Source: Thalassobellus sediminis (lineage in GTDB: Bacteria > Bacteroidota > Bacteroidia > Flavobacteriales > Flavobacteriaceae). Taken from it: a stretch of 64,000 nucleotides of DNA. The first letter of the stretch is position 1. Each line of letters begins with the position of its first letter. A program made the position numbers and the translations under genes. The DNA is taken from contig NZ_JBISCD010000037.1 of the NCBI RefSeq assembly GCF_044386045.1, positions 248,001 through 312,000 on the forward strand, in the 5' to 3' direction. The notes beneath the pieces were generated by a model, which ran no database searches, was not told the DNA's origin, and was given only the letters and a program-made list of their open reading frames with translations. Below, in pieces: positions 25,368 to 34,379 of this stretch.

Positions 25368-26801
25368 TTATTTAACCAAAATTTTCTTTTCAAAACTACT
25401 TTTCGGAGCTTCACAAAGGGAACACTCATAAGTTTCTGAAAGACTTTCAAAAGGTGTGTACGGCTCTATATTTTGAGTCATATCGCCATAAACTTCATTG
25501 TAAATAGTTAAGCAATCTTTACATTGATAGACTTCTTCCTCTGTTGTATCTTTTTTGACTTCTAGTGTTTTTTCTTCAATGTTTTCAGACCCTAATTGTT
25601 CGAAATACAACTGACTCAATTCCATCAATAAACCAGGTAATTCAACCTTATCTACATCTTGTACATGCATGATATACTCTCTGGTATTCGGGTCGAAATT
25701 TTTAGCATACAGCAGATTATAAGTATCTCTGATAACAAAATCGCCTGAAACTTCTGGTTGCTTATTTTTTTCAACAACAACCGATGTAAAATTATAAGTA
25801 TCACTACCATAATTTGAAATACCAAAGGTTAAACCGTAGGTACTAATATCGTTCTGATCAAAATTAGTAACTAAATATTTCTTAAGACTTAGAGCGTCTT
25901 TATCGTTAACGGGTAAATGCCAATTTAATTCGAGCATAGAATGGCGTACATTAATACCATATCTGCCTAAAAACTTCTCCCATTGTATTTTAGAATCGAT
26001 AGGAATTCCTTTTACAATAAAAGATTTCCATGGGGTTATTGATATTTTACCAATTTTACTTTCAGCGCATAACTCACACATAGCTTTTAAAAAGGATAAA
26101 TCGTATCTGTTGTTTCTCCAATAAAGACCCAACCAATATTTATCCATAGCAATTCTATTCATGCCCTCGTAATACGGAAATGGGTAAAATGGCACCTCCA
26201 AAGGTTTATCTACCGTTCTGTTATTAGTGTCGATAGCATCACTTACTAAATCGAAAACAGTTTCAATAGTTTCTGGTTCTTCTTGCAAAATATTTTCTAT
26301 AGCAAGTTCTATTTTATCCATGTCCCAACTATAAATAAGCGCAGGATACATTTCTGTTTTTTTCCATTCTGGAAGTCGAACATACAGGTACCAATAATCT
26401 TCATGTTCTGAAGCTATAAAGTTTATATGTCCTGTAAACAAAGGCACTAAACGTTGTTTAGGATCGGTAATATTTAATCGTAATTTAAGTTTATGCTTAA
26501 ATTGTTCAATAACATACAAATACCTATCACTAGTAAGCCATGAGGTACTTGGCAAAATATCGGCAGACACATAAGAAGACGCTATATTTTCTATGCCATC
26601 TCTTTTGGGTTTTATAAATTGAAGTTTATCAAATTGACTAAACTTAGTTTCATCAATATCTTCAGGAAAAATAATATCTTGTCTGGAACCAAAAGATATA
26701 GCGTCTAAACCTAAACTTTCTGCAGCTTCACATATATATTTAAGCTCGCCCGGAGATAACACACCTCCATTTATTAGTAATCTATATGGTTCTTTTATCA
26801 T
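25368..26801 (-). CDS. Nitrite/sulfite-reductase-like protein with C-terminal rubredoxin
   Basis: This 477-residue protein has an N-terminal two-thirds with the ferredoxin-like half-domain pattern of nitrite/sulfite reductases (GGVLSPGELKYICEAAESLGLDAISFGSRQDIIF and a second similar repeat). The four Cys residues that hold the siroheme-linked 4Fe-4S cluster are not present as a set; only CELC near 243-246 is seen. The C-terminus (about 428-477) is a rubredoxin: CKDC and, after about 34 residues, CSLC. It overlaps the nitrate reductase gene by 4 nt. It probably carries electrons to the nitrate reductase. The degenerate siroheme fold may be a docking module. Confidence 0.8.
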   Translation of the reverse strand: MIKEPYRLLINGGVLSPGELKYICEAAESLGLDAISFGSRQDIIFPEDIDETKFSQFDKLQFIKPKRDGIENIASSYVSADILPSTSWLTSDRYLYVIEQFKHKLKLRLNITDPKQRLVPLFTGHINFIASEHEDYWYLYVRLPEWKKTEMYPALIYSWDMDKIELAIENILQEEPETIETVFDLVSDAIDTNNRTVDKPLEVPFYPFPYYEGMNRIAMDKYWLGLYWRNNRYDLSFLKAMCELCAESKIGKISITPWKSFIVKGIPIDSKIQWEKFLGRYGINVRHSMLELNWHLPVNDKDALSLKKYLVTNFDQNDISTYGLTFGISNYGSDTYNFTSVVVEKNKQPEVSGDFVIRDTYNLLYAKNFDPNTREYIMHVQDVDKVELPGLLMELSQLYFEQLGSENIEEKTLEVKKDTTEEEVYQCKDCLTIYNEVYGDMTQNIEPYTPFESLSETYECSLCEAPKSSFEKKILVK

Positions 26802-29800
26802 GCCAATACTTTTGTATTATTCAATATTTCTCGAACTTCTGTTTTACAACTTCCGCAACCTAAACCGGCTCCTGTTTTATTACAAAGCGTTGTAAAATCG
26901 GTACAACCATCTTGAATGGCTTCTTCAATATTACCTGCTCCTACCTGACTACAAGAACACACTAATTTACCTAAAACAGGCACATCATTTGAAGCACCTC
27001 GTAATAAGGTATTTCGTTTTTCAGACATTTCTATCTTACTTTCAATCATCGTTTTAAATTCGGCAAATTCGTTTTTATCGCCCATTAAAACAGCTCCAAT
27101 TAAAAGATCATCTTTAACTATACATTTTTTATAGTAACGTTTTTTAATATCGGTAAAAATAACTTCCTCGTAGCTATCATCATTTTCAGGGACATTTATC
27201 TCACCAATACTACACAGATTCAAATCGTTAAATTTTAAGATATTCATTAACACCGATCCCTGATACGAACAACTAATATCACCAGCTATAAAGTTTGCTA
27301 AAATATTGGCTTGCTCTTCTGCTGCCGACGTAATTCCGAATAACTGATTATTATATTCGGCTATTTCTCCAATGGCAAAAATATCTGGATGCGACGATTG
27401 TAAATGCTGATTCACTTTAACACCACGACTACAAACAATTCCGTTTTCTCGGGCTATTTCTATATTAGGAATGGTACCAATAGCATACACAATAGCATTC
27501 GCAGTAATTAATTTTCCACTTTTAAGTGTTATGTTTAATTCGCCTGTGTCATCATCATCAAACACCGTGCTTACTTCATTATCAAAATAAATTTGAATCC
27601 CGCGTTCTTGTACATCTAACGCCAATAATTTACTAGAGACTTTATCTAACTGACGCTCCATTAATCGCGAAGCACGCTGAATAATCGTGATTTTTACATT
27701 TTTGTGTTTCATGGCTGCTGCCAACTCTAAACCTAATAAACCACCACCTACAATAGCAACATGCTGCTCTTCTGCTGGTAATCCTGTGGCATCTAAATAA
27801 TTTTTAAATGCATCGGCATCACTTTTATTTCGCATGGTAAATCTACCAGGTAAATCTATTTGAACATCCTTTGGAATAAAGGCACGACTTCCTGTGGCCA
27901 AAATAAGTTTATCAAAGGTGTATGTTTCACCATCACTAGCGGTAACCACTTTATTTTCTTTATCAATTTTAGAAATAAGTGTTTCAGGATGTACTGTAAT
28001 ATTCAGCTTGTTTAACTCTGCTTTCTTTATTTTAAGAAGTTGTTCCCATGATAATTCCTCGGTAACATACTCAGGTAATAATACGCGGTTGTAAAACAAA
28101 TTAGGCTCTTTAGAAAACACATGGATTTCATCTACCTCGTTATATTCTCTATAATTTTGCACAAACCTAAAAGCTGCTGCACCTGCACCCGCAATAATTA
28201 TTTTTTCTGCTTTCTTTTTATATTTTTTAACCGATACAGTCGTGAACTTAAAATCGGGTTCTTTAGACTGCGGATCTATATGTGTATTCGTTAAATTATT
28301 GGTTCTATTTAAATCGCTTTGCAACTGTTTTCCCCAATGCATAGGCAAAAACACCACGCCTTTTTTAATAGCATCGGTTACTTTAGCACGCACGCGAACC
28401 ACGCCATTCGCACTTTTTATTTCTGAAATATCGCCGTCTTTTATCTTATTTAAATAAGCATCTACAGGATTTATTTCTAAAACAGGCGTTGGGTAATGTG
28501 TTTTTAAACGCGATACCTTTCCTGTTTTAGTCATGGTATGCCATTGATCGCGCACACGACCTGTGGTTAATATTAAAGGAAATTCGGCATTAGGTTGCAC
28601 CGACGTATTATTAATACTTTTTGCCACATTAAAAATGGCTTTTTGCGATGGCGTATAAAACTTTTTATCTTCAAATAATCTAGGAGTTCCGCTATGTCTG
28701 TACTCTGGCACAGGCCATTGAAACGTGCCTTCGTTTTTTAATCTGTAGTAATTTAAAAAGGACACATCAATCTTCGTCCCTTTGGTCATAGATGCATACT
28801 CATCATAAATTTCTTCGGCACTGTTATAGTTAAAACCTCTAAAGCCCATACGTTGCGCAAAATCACAAAAGATCTCGACATCGGGTCTGGCTTCTCCAGG
28901 CGCATTAATTTCTTTAGGCAAGTATGAAATGCGTCTTTCAGAATTTGTCATAGTTCCCTCCTTCTCTAACCAACCGGCAGCAGGAAGTACTAAATCGGCA
29001 TACTCTAAAGTATCCGCTTTATGAGAAATATCTTGAACCACCACAAACTTCGCGTTTTTCATGGCACGCTCAATCTGGTGGGTATTTGGTAAGCTTACTA
29101 ACGGATTGGTACAAGCAATCCAAACGGCTTTTAATTTGCCGCTTTCCAACGCTTCAAACATTTCGGTGGCTGTTAATCCTGGTTTTGGCGAAATACTATC
29201 GACACCCCAAAACTGAGCTACTTCACGTCGATGCTCTTCATTCAGTAAATCTTTATGAACTGCTAATAAATTAGCCATTCCTCCTACTTCACGACCGCCC
29301 ATAGCATTAGGCTGTCCTGTTAATGAAAACGGTCCTGATCCTGGTTTTCCTACTTGCCCTGTTATAAGCGACAAGTTTAAAAGCGCTGTATTTTTATCGG
29401 TTCCAACCACACTCTGGTTAAGTCCCATAGCCCACATACTAATAAAACCTTTAGAAAGTCCAATAGTATCGGCTGCTTTTCTTATTTCTTTTTCTGAAAC
29501 ACCACATAATTTTGATGCTTCTCGTAACGAAGTCCCAAAAATTTGTTCTTTATAATCTTTAAAACCTTCTGTATATTTTTTAATGAATGCTTCATCAATC
29601 AAGCCGCGTTTATATAAACAACGGGCAATGGCATTATAAAGAATGACATCGGTTCCTGGGAGTACTTGAAGATGAATATCGGCAAAGTTAGCCGTATCTG
29701 TTTTTCGCGGATCGACCACTATAATTTTAACGTCCGGATTCTTTTCTTTATGTTGCTCAATACGTCTGAAAAGAATAGGATGACACCAAGCAGGGTTTGC

Positions 29801-30319
29801 ACCCGTAATTAAAAAACAATCTGCCAATTCAATATCAGCATACGAAATAGGCACACTATCTTCTCCAAATGTTTTTTTATAACCAACCACTGCCGAACTC
29901 ATGCATAGTCGGGAATTAGTATCTATATTATTGGTTCCTAAAAACCCTTTAGTAAGTTTATTGGCAATATAATATTCTTCGGTTAAACTTTGTCCAGACA
30001 CGTAAAATGCCACACTATCTGGTCCGTGTTTTTTTATAATAGATTTAAAAACGCTCGCAGCTCTGTCTAAAGCATCGTCCCAACTTACACGCTGACGCGG
30101 ATGCGACCGACTCCATCGCATTTCTGGATATAAAATTCTATCTGAGGTGTCATTTACAACATAATGTAAATTCATTCCCTTAGAACATAGCATACCTTTG
30201 TTAACTGGGTGATCTTTATCGCCTTCAACTAAAACCTTGTTATTAAGGTCTTTTTTAACAATAATACCACATCCAACGCCACAATACGAGCATGTTGTTT
30301 TTATTTCATTTTTAGACAT
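26798..30319 (-). CDS. nasA: Assimilatory nitrate reductase fused to FAD/NAD and BFD domains
   Basis: This 1173-residue fusion starts with a 4Fe-4S motif (Cys10, Cys13, Cys17 in CSYCGVGCG, and Cys in GMLCSKG near 45). A bis-MGD molybdopterin oxidoreductase core (about 50-690: SRLCMSSAVVGY, GANPAWCHPILF, GQPNAMGGREVGGMANLL, TGRVRDQWHTMTKTGK) is of the NasA/NarB type. A NirB/NasB-like FAD- and NAD-binding module follows (about 700-1090: IIAGAGAAAF, LATGSRAFIP, VAIVGGGLLGLELA). It ends with a BFD-type [2Fe-2S] domain (CSCSQ, then LGCGSCK). One polypeptide may therefore take electrons from NAD(P)H or the rubredoxin protein and reduce nitrate to nitrite. It shares an operon with the rubredoxin gene. 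Confidence 0.9.
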   Translation of the reverse strand: MSKNEIKTTCSYCGVGCGIIVKKDLNNKVLVEGDKDHPVNKGMLCSKGMNLHYVVNDTSDRILYPEMRWSRSHPRQRVSWDDALDRAASVFKSIIKKHGPDSVAFYVSGQSLTEEYYIANKLTKGFLGTNNIDTNSRLCMSSAVVGYKKTFGEDSVPISYADIELADCFLITGANPAWCHPILFRRIEQHKEKNPDVKIIVVDPRKTDTANFADIHLQVLPGTDVILYNAIARCLYKRGLIDEAFIKKYTEGFKDYKEQIFGTSLREASKLCGVSEKEIRKAADTIGLSKGFISMWAMGLNQSVVGTDKNTALLNLSLITGQVGKPGSGPFSLTGQPNAMGGREVGGMANLLAVHKDLLNEEHRREVAQFWGVDSISPKPGLTATEMFEALESGKLKAVWIACTNPLVSLPNTHQIERAMKNAKFVVVQDISHKADTLEYADLVLPAAGWLEKEGTMTNSERRISYLPKEINAPGEARPDVEIFCDFAQRMGFRGFNYNSAEEIYDEYASMTKGTKIDVSFLNYYRLKNEGTFQWPVPEYRHSGTPRLFEDKKFYTPSQKAIFNVAKSINNTSVQPNAEFPLILTTGRVRDQWHTMTKTGKVSRLKTHYPTPVLEINPVDAYLNKIKDGDISEIKSANGVVRVRAKVTDAIKKGVVFLPMHWGKQLQSDLNRTNNLTNTHIDPQSKEPDFKFTTVSVKKYKKKAEKIIIAGAGAAAFRFVQNYREYNEVDEIHVFSKEPNLFYNRVLLPEYVTEELSWEQLLKIKKAELNKLNITVHPETLISKIDKENKVVTASDGETYTFDKLILATGSRAFIPKDVQIDLPGRFTMRNKSDADAFKNYLDATGLPAEEQHVAIVGGGLLGLELAAAMKHKNVKITIIQRASRLMERQLDKVSSKLLALDVQERGIQIYFDNEVSTVFDDDDTGELNITLKSGKLITANAIVYAIGTIPNIEIARENGIVCSRGVKVNQHLQSSHPDIFAIGEIAEYNNQLFGITSAAEEQANILANFIAGDISCSYQGSVLMNILKFNDLNLCSIGEINVPENDDSYEEVIFTDIKKRYYKKCIVKDDLLIGAVLMGDKNEFAEFKTMIESKIEMSEKRNTLLRGASNDVPVLGKLVCSCSQVGAGNIEEAIQDGCTDFTTLCNKTGAGLGCGSCKTEVREILNNTKVLA

Positions 30320-30446
30320 TTACACCTGCGTTTTACACGAATTAATAAAATATTTTAATACCAAACAAGTGGCTCTACTTACTATTCTCAATACTTTAAT
30401 AAAGCTATCTTAAATCAATTAAATTGATAAAATTTAACAACATTAA

Positions 30447-31871
30447 TTAGCTTTTCACTTTTATTGGTTGAAGCTCGCCTGTTAAAGATTCATTAGCTTC
30501 AGGCACATTTTCTTCCTCAGCAGAAAACTTAATAGCCAACACTAAAAACCCTGTTGCAATAACCACGAAACCAATAATAAAATAACCTTGTGATACTGCA
30601 GAAGAGGATGCTGCAGATTGTGCTACTTTTAAAGCACCTTCTCCCAAGCCTTCATTTGCAACAATGGCTGCTTTTTCGGCTAAAGCCGATTTAGACTTTA
30701 ATAAAAAGGCTGCTAAAAAAGCCCCAACATTACCACCTGCTCCTACAATTCCTGAAACAGAACCAATGGCTTTTTTATTTATAAATGGTACGACTGAAAA
30801 GGTTGCCCCTTCTGCCATTTGAACCGATAAACTAAATAGAATTAAAAATACAACACCTACAATAATACTGGTGGTTGTAGAAAAAGTAACTAACATAACA
30901 CCTTGTAATGTTAATATGAATGATAAAAACAACACACGACCTCGTAAGCCTTTTAATTTTCCGAATTTATCACCAAAGAAACCACCTAATGTACGGGCAA
31001 AAATATTCATTAAAGCGAAAGATAACACGATGTTTCCTGCTGTTAAGCGTTCTAACTGAAAGGTATTTTGAAGGTAATCGTCCATCGTACCATATACGGT
31101 AAGCTCTATACCAAAACTAGCAGCGTATACTACAAATAGAATCCAAATTCTATAATCTTTAATCACTTCTAAAAACCCAACCTGATCTTTTTTGGTTGCC
31201 ACCATTTCGCCTGCAGCTTTTAAATCTTTAAAATTACCTTTTGGAGTATCTTGTGTAAAGAAGAAATAAACCAAGCCCATTAAAAAACAAATAACGCCTG
31301 CAATAACCATAGAATATCTCCAAGCATCGGCATCTGCAATACCAAAACTAACTACTGCTACTGCAATTAACGGCATGCCTAAACGGTTAGCACCACCACC
31401 AAGATTTCCCCAACCTGCCGAAGTAGCATTTGCTGTACCCACAATATTTGGAGCAAACATTAAAGAGGTATGCACTTGTGTAATTACAAACGATGCGCCT
31501 ATGAAACCAATAAATAATCTACATACTAAAAACTGAAGCGGTGTTTGTACCAAACCACATAATATAACAGGAATCGCTCCTATTATTAATAAAAATGTAT
31601 AGCACAATCTCGGACCATATTTATCGCATAATTTACCAATAAGTAAACGTGCAAATACGGTTCCTGAAACGGCTAAAATAATAGAATTCCATTTTTGATC
31701 TGGCGTTAAGCCTAGGTCTCTAACCACATCTGGCATAAAGGGTACAATACCAAACCATGAGAAGAAACACATGAAAAATGATATTGAGGTGATCCAAAAC
31801 GTACGTATGGAAACATCTTTAAGGTTGAATAAATTTAATTTTGTTGCTTTTACTGCTTCTAGATTTATCAT
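30447..31871 (-). CDS. narK: Nitrate/nitrite transporter of the NNP/NarK family (MFS)
   Basis: This 474-residue major-facilitator protein has 12 membrane segments. Two NNP signature regions are visible: AGWGNLGGGANRLGMPLIA in helix 5 and GIVGAGGNVGAFLAAFLL in helix 11, plus two Arg residues in the core helices typical of nitrate binding. It imports nitrate or exchanges it for nitrite. It precedes the nitrate reductase gene by 127 nt on the same strand. Its promoter has a strong palindrome abutting a perfect -7 box (31893-31916), also found at nirB. The symbol is by family. Confidence 0.9.
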   Translation of the reverse strand: MINLEAVKATKLNLFNLKDVSIRTFWITSISFFMCFFSWFGIVPFMPDVVRDLGLTPDQKWNSIILAVSGTVFARLLIGKLCDKYGPRLCYTFLLIIGAIPVILCGLVQTPLQFLVCRLFIGFIGASFVITQVHTSLMFAPNIVGTANATSAGWGNLGGGANRLGMPLIAVAVVSFGIADADAWRYSMVIAGVICFLMGLVYFFFTQDTPKGNFKDLKAAGEMVATKKDQVGFLEVIKDYRIWILFVVYAASFGIELTVYGTMDDYLQNTFQLERLTAGNIVLSFALMNIFARTLGGFFGDKFGKLKGLRGRVLFLSFILTLQGVMLVTFSTTTSIIVGVVFLILFSLSVQMAEGATFSVVPFINKKAIGSVSGIVGAGGNVGAFLAAFLLKSKSALAEKAAIVANEGLGEGALKVAQSAASSSAVSQGYFIIGFVVIATGFLVLAIKFSAEEENVPEANESLTGELQPIKVKS

Positions 31872-31892
31872 AACTAAGTATTCTTATAGCAA

Positions 31893-31946
31893 CAAAATTA
31901 AGTATAAATACTTAATTCTAAAACATAAAAATACGTATTATACGTA
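31893..31946 (-). promoter_or_regulatory. Nitrate-transporter promoter with palindromic operator
   Basis: The perfect inverted repeat ATTAAGTAT-AA-ATACTTAAT is at 31897-31916 and runs into the -7 box TAATTTTG (31893-31900, minus strand). A second palindrome TACGTATTATACGTA lies at 31932-31946. The first palindrome with the same placement occurs at nirB (39807-39822), and a shorter-spaced form at pabB (48495-48511). It overlaps the core promoter, so the bound protein could act as a repressor. Confidence 0.65.
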
Positions 31947-32167
31947 GAAATGTAATATTGATAATTATAAAATGCCGATTTTGAGGATTTGATAATATGG
32001 AGGGAATACTGAATGTTATTATTTAGAATAAGTTAAAACGTTAATATATTTCTTTAATTTTAGTTTTAAAAACTTAATATGTTTGTAGGTCTTTGATTAT
32101 ATTTGAGAGTATTTATTTTGAAAACACATTAAGCTAGTAATCATACCCCTAGTTACAACCAATTTGA

Positions 32168-32818
32168 ATGAATCGCATCTTAATAAACATATTACTAATT
32201 ATAACAGTTGGAGTATTCCAAAATACATTTGCGCAAGAATCGAAAGTCGGAAAGGTAAAAGTTGTAAAATATCGAGATACTAACGATAAATTTACGGAAT
32301 CGACTACTGACAACACTCTGGCGTATTTGAATAAAAGAAAACACGATATTTTAATTACTAACAAAAAGGATACAACTCTATTGAAAACTGACTCTCTTGG
32401 AATTTTTAAAATCCCAAATAAATATTTCAATTATTGTAGAATAACCGTAAATCCTAAAACAAAAGACTTAAGAGAAGAGTTCTTGTTTATTGAGGGACTT
32501 GGTGCAAAAGACAGTCTCGAATTTAAAATTTATGATTACCATATCTCGAACAAAATTGATTCAACTAAAGCACCTGATTTTTATAATAAATTCAATACTA
32601 AAAAGGCTAAACAGGACTTTTTTTCTGGAAATAAAAGATACTTGCTTGGAAATGGAATTGAATACTCAAAGAATTTTATTGAACAATTGGAATTAAAATA
32701 TAAAGAGTATGGATTTGAAATTGATTATCCCGAAAAAATGTCTGGAACTTTGGAGGAACATCGAATTCTATATAGATATAACGACCGAATGAAAGAATTG
32801 CTCGGAATAAAAAACTAG
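32168..32818 (+). CDS. Secreted protein of unknown function, possibly FEKNY-like
   Basis: This 216-residue protein has a signal peptide (1-22, ending NTFAQ). Residues 30-130 look like a carboxypeptidase-regulatory-type beta fold (KRKHDILITNKKDTTLLKTDSLGIFKIP). The C-terminal 65 residues (AKQDFFSGNKRYLLGNGIEY, then KYKEYGFEIDYPEKMSGTLEEH and YNDRMKELLG) resemble the FEKNY domain of flavobacterial proteins, but the resemblance is from memory of the pattern only. It stands alone on the plus strand among minus-strand nitrate genes, so it may be unrelated to them. The 296 bases before it contain only the transporter promoter and AT-rich DNA. Confidence 0.65.
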   Translation: MNRILINILLIITVGVFQNTFAQESKVGKVKVVKYRDTNDKFTESTTDNTLAYLNKRKHDILITNKKDTTLLKTDSLGIFKIPNKYFNYCRITVNPKTKDLREEFLFIEGLGAKDSLEFKIYDYHISNKIDSTKAPDFYNKFNTKKAKQDFFSGNKRYLLGNGIEYSKNFIEQLELKYKEYGFEIDYPEKMSGTLEEHRILYRYNDRMKELLGIKN

Positions 32819-32877
32819 TGGTAACATAGGATAAAAGTAAGCATTGCGAAGAAAAAAAGTACTAAGCTAAAATATGA

Positions 32878-33543
32878 TTAAATCAACCCATACTCTTTCG
32901 CCTTATTAGAAAGCTCCATAATATTTTTAACCTCTAGTTTTTTCATTAAGTTAAAACGGTGTACTTCGGCGGTACGTTTACTTATTTGAAGTTCTTCGGC
33001 TATATCTTTATTGTTTTTTAGTTGGAGTACTAAATTTAGTATTTGCTTTTCGCGTTTGGTTAATTTAAAAGGCATTTCAATAACCTCTTTTTTAGGTGCA
33101 ACTGCTGTATTGGTATTTCCGTTTACAAAGTTATTCATAATAATAGCCGTGACATCGCCTGTAAAATATTTACCACCTGAAGCCACTTTGGTTAAGGCTT
33201 TTATAAATTCATCTTTACTAGCTCCTTTAAGTAAATACCCATCGGCTCCTGCTTGAATGGCTTGTACTACGTATTCTTCGGAATCGTGCATAGATAGCAC
33301 CAAGGTTCTTACATCTGGGTATAATTTGCTCATGGCTGTCACAACCTCAATACCATTCATTTCTGGCATACGAATATCAACAATTAGCACATGAGGTTTA
33401 TTCTTTTCAATAACCTCCAGGGCTTCTTTTCCGTTGGATGCTTCATCAATAACTATAATTCCAGATTGGTCTTCTAAAAGGGCTTTAATACCATCTCTTA
33501 CTAAAACATGATCGTCAGCTAATACTACATTGATAACATCCAT
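32878..33543 (-). CDS. NarL/NreC-type LuxR response regulator
   Basis: This 221-residue protein has a receiver domain at 1-122 (Asp10/Asp11; phospho-acceptor Asp56 in VLIVDIRMPEMNG; Ser and Lys in LSMHDS and YLLKGAS). After a linker, a LuxR-type helix-turn-helix lies at about 156-216 (LTKREKQILNLVLQLKNNKDIAEELQISKRTAEVHRFNLMKKLEVKNIMEL). It likely pairs with the NarX-like kinase at 34380-36194, encoded upstream on the same strand, although an 836-bp repeat-filled gap separates them. It may control the nitrate genes. Confidence 0.9.
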   Translation of the reverse strand: MDVINVVLADDHVLVRDGIKALLEDQSGIIVIDEASNGKEALEVIEKNKPHVLIVDIRMPEMNGIEVVTAMSKLYPDVRTLVLSMHDSEEYVVQAIQAGADGYLLKGASKDEFIKALTKVASGGKYFTGDVTAIIMNNFVNGNTNTAVAPKKEVIEMPFKLTKREKQILNLVLQLKNNKDIAEELQISKRTAEVHRFNLMKKLEVKNIMELSNKAKEYGLI

Positions 33544-33629
33544 AGGCTTTATTTATAAGTACAAAAATAATAATTTTAAGTAATACTACGTAATTTCATT
33601 CAAAAAAGCATCTTGTTTTTGGGTTTCTT

Positions 33630-34365
33630 GTGTTTTCTAGTAAAATGAGAAATCTCATTATACGAATCATGTTCAGCCTCACTCTTATGCGATGTCTCAA
33701 TCGTTCCTCTTGTCGACATGACTAAAAAATGCATCATTGTTTCGAAAAACGAATACAAATTTGAGCTACTTTGTCATTTCGAGCACAGCGAGAAATCACA
33801 TCATAAGAATCAAACACAACACTCTTAGTTATGCGATGTCTCAATCGTTCCTCTTGTCGACATGACTAAAAAATGCATCATTATTAAAAAAACGAATACA
33901 AATTTGAACTACTTGTCATTTCGAGCACAGCGAGAAATCACATCATAAAAATCAAACGCAACACTCTTAGTTATGTGATGTCTCAATCATTCCTCTTTCG
34001 ACATGACTAAAAAACGAATCATTATTAAAAAAACGAATACAAATTTGAGCTACTTTGTCATTTCGAACGAAGAGAGAAATCGCATAACAATGGTCGCGCA
34101 AAAACGCTAAGGCACTAAATTTTAAACTTCTTTGTAAAGCAAGAAATCACATTATACGAATCATGTTCAGCCTCACTCTTATACGATGTCTCAATCGTTC
34201 CTCTTGTCGACATGACTAAAAAATGCATCATTATTAAAAAAACGAATACAAATTTGAACTGCTTGTCATTTCGAGCACAGCGAGAAATCACATCATAAGA
34301 ATCAAATGCAACACTCTTAGTTATGCGATGTCTCAATCGTTCCTCTTGTCGACATGACAAAACAT
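33630..34365. repeat. Array of about 143-bp tandem repeats built from inverted GTCAT-ended elements
   Basis: The 836-base gap between kinase and regulator genes is filled by repeats. The block GATGTCTCAATC recurs at 33691, 33835, 33977, 34185 and 34327, giving periods of about 144, 142, 208 and 142. Each full unit has an element that begins GTCATTTCGAGCACAGCGAG and ends TCGACATGAC, so its ends are inverted copies of GTCAT-TCGA, plus an AT-rich spacer with AACGAATACAAATTTGA. Copies 1 and 4 share a variant left half (ATACGAATCATGTTCAGCC), which indicates duplication of larger blocks. The 208 interval contains a 65-base unrelated insertion. It is not a CRISPR, because the spacers are themselves repeated. 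Confidence 0.88.
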
Positions 34366-34379
34366 ACTTTTTAACTTTT

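Noticed and set aside
34115..34360. Open frame of about 81 codons on the minus strand inside the repeat array
   Set aside because: It translates the repeat units themselves (a DVISRCARNDKQF-like block), and its length comes from the repeat period rather than from selection.
33630..34365. CRISPR-like regular array
   Set aside because: The period of about 143 bp is far too long, the spacers are the same in every unit, and no cas genes are present.
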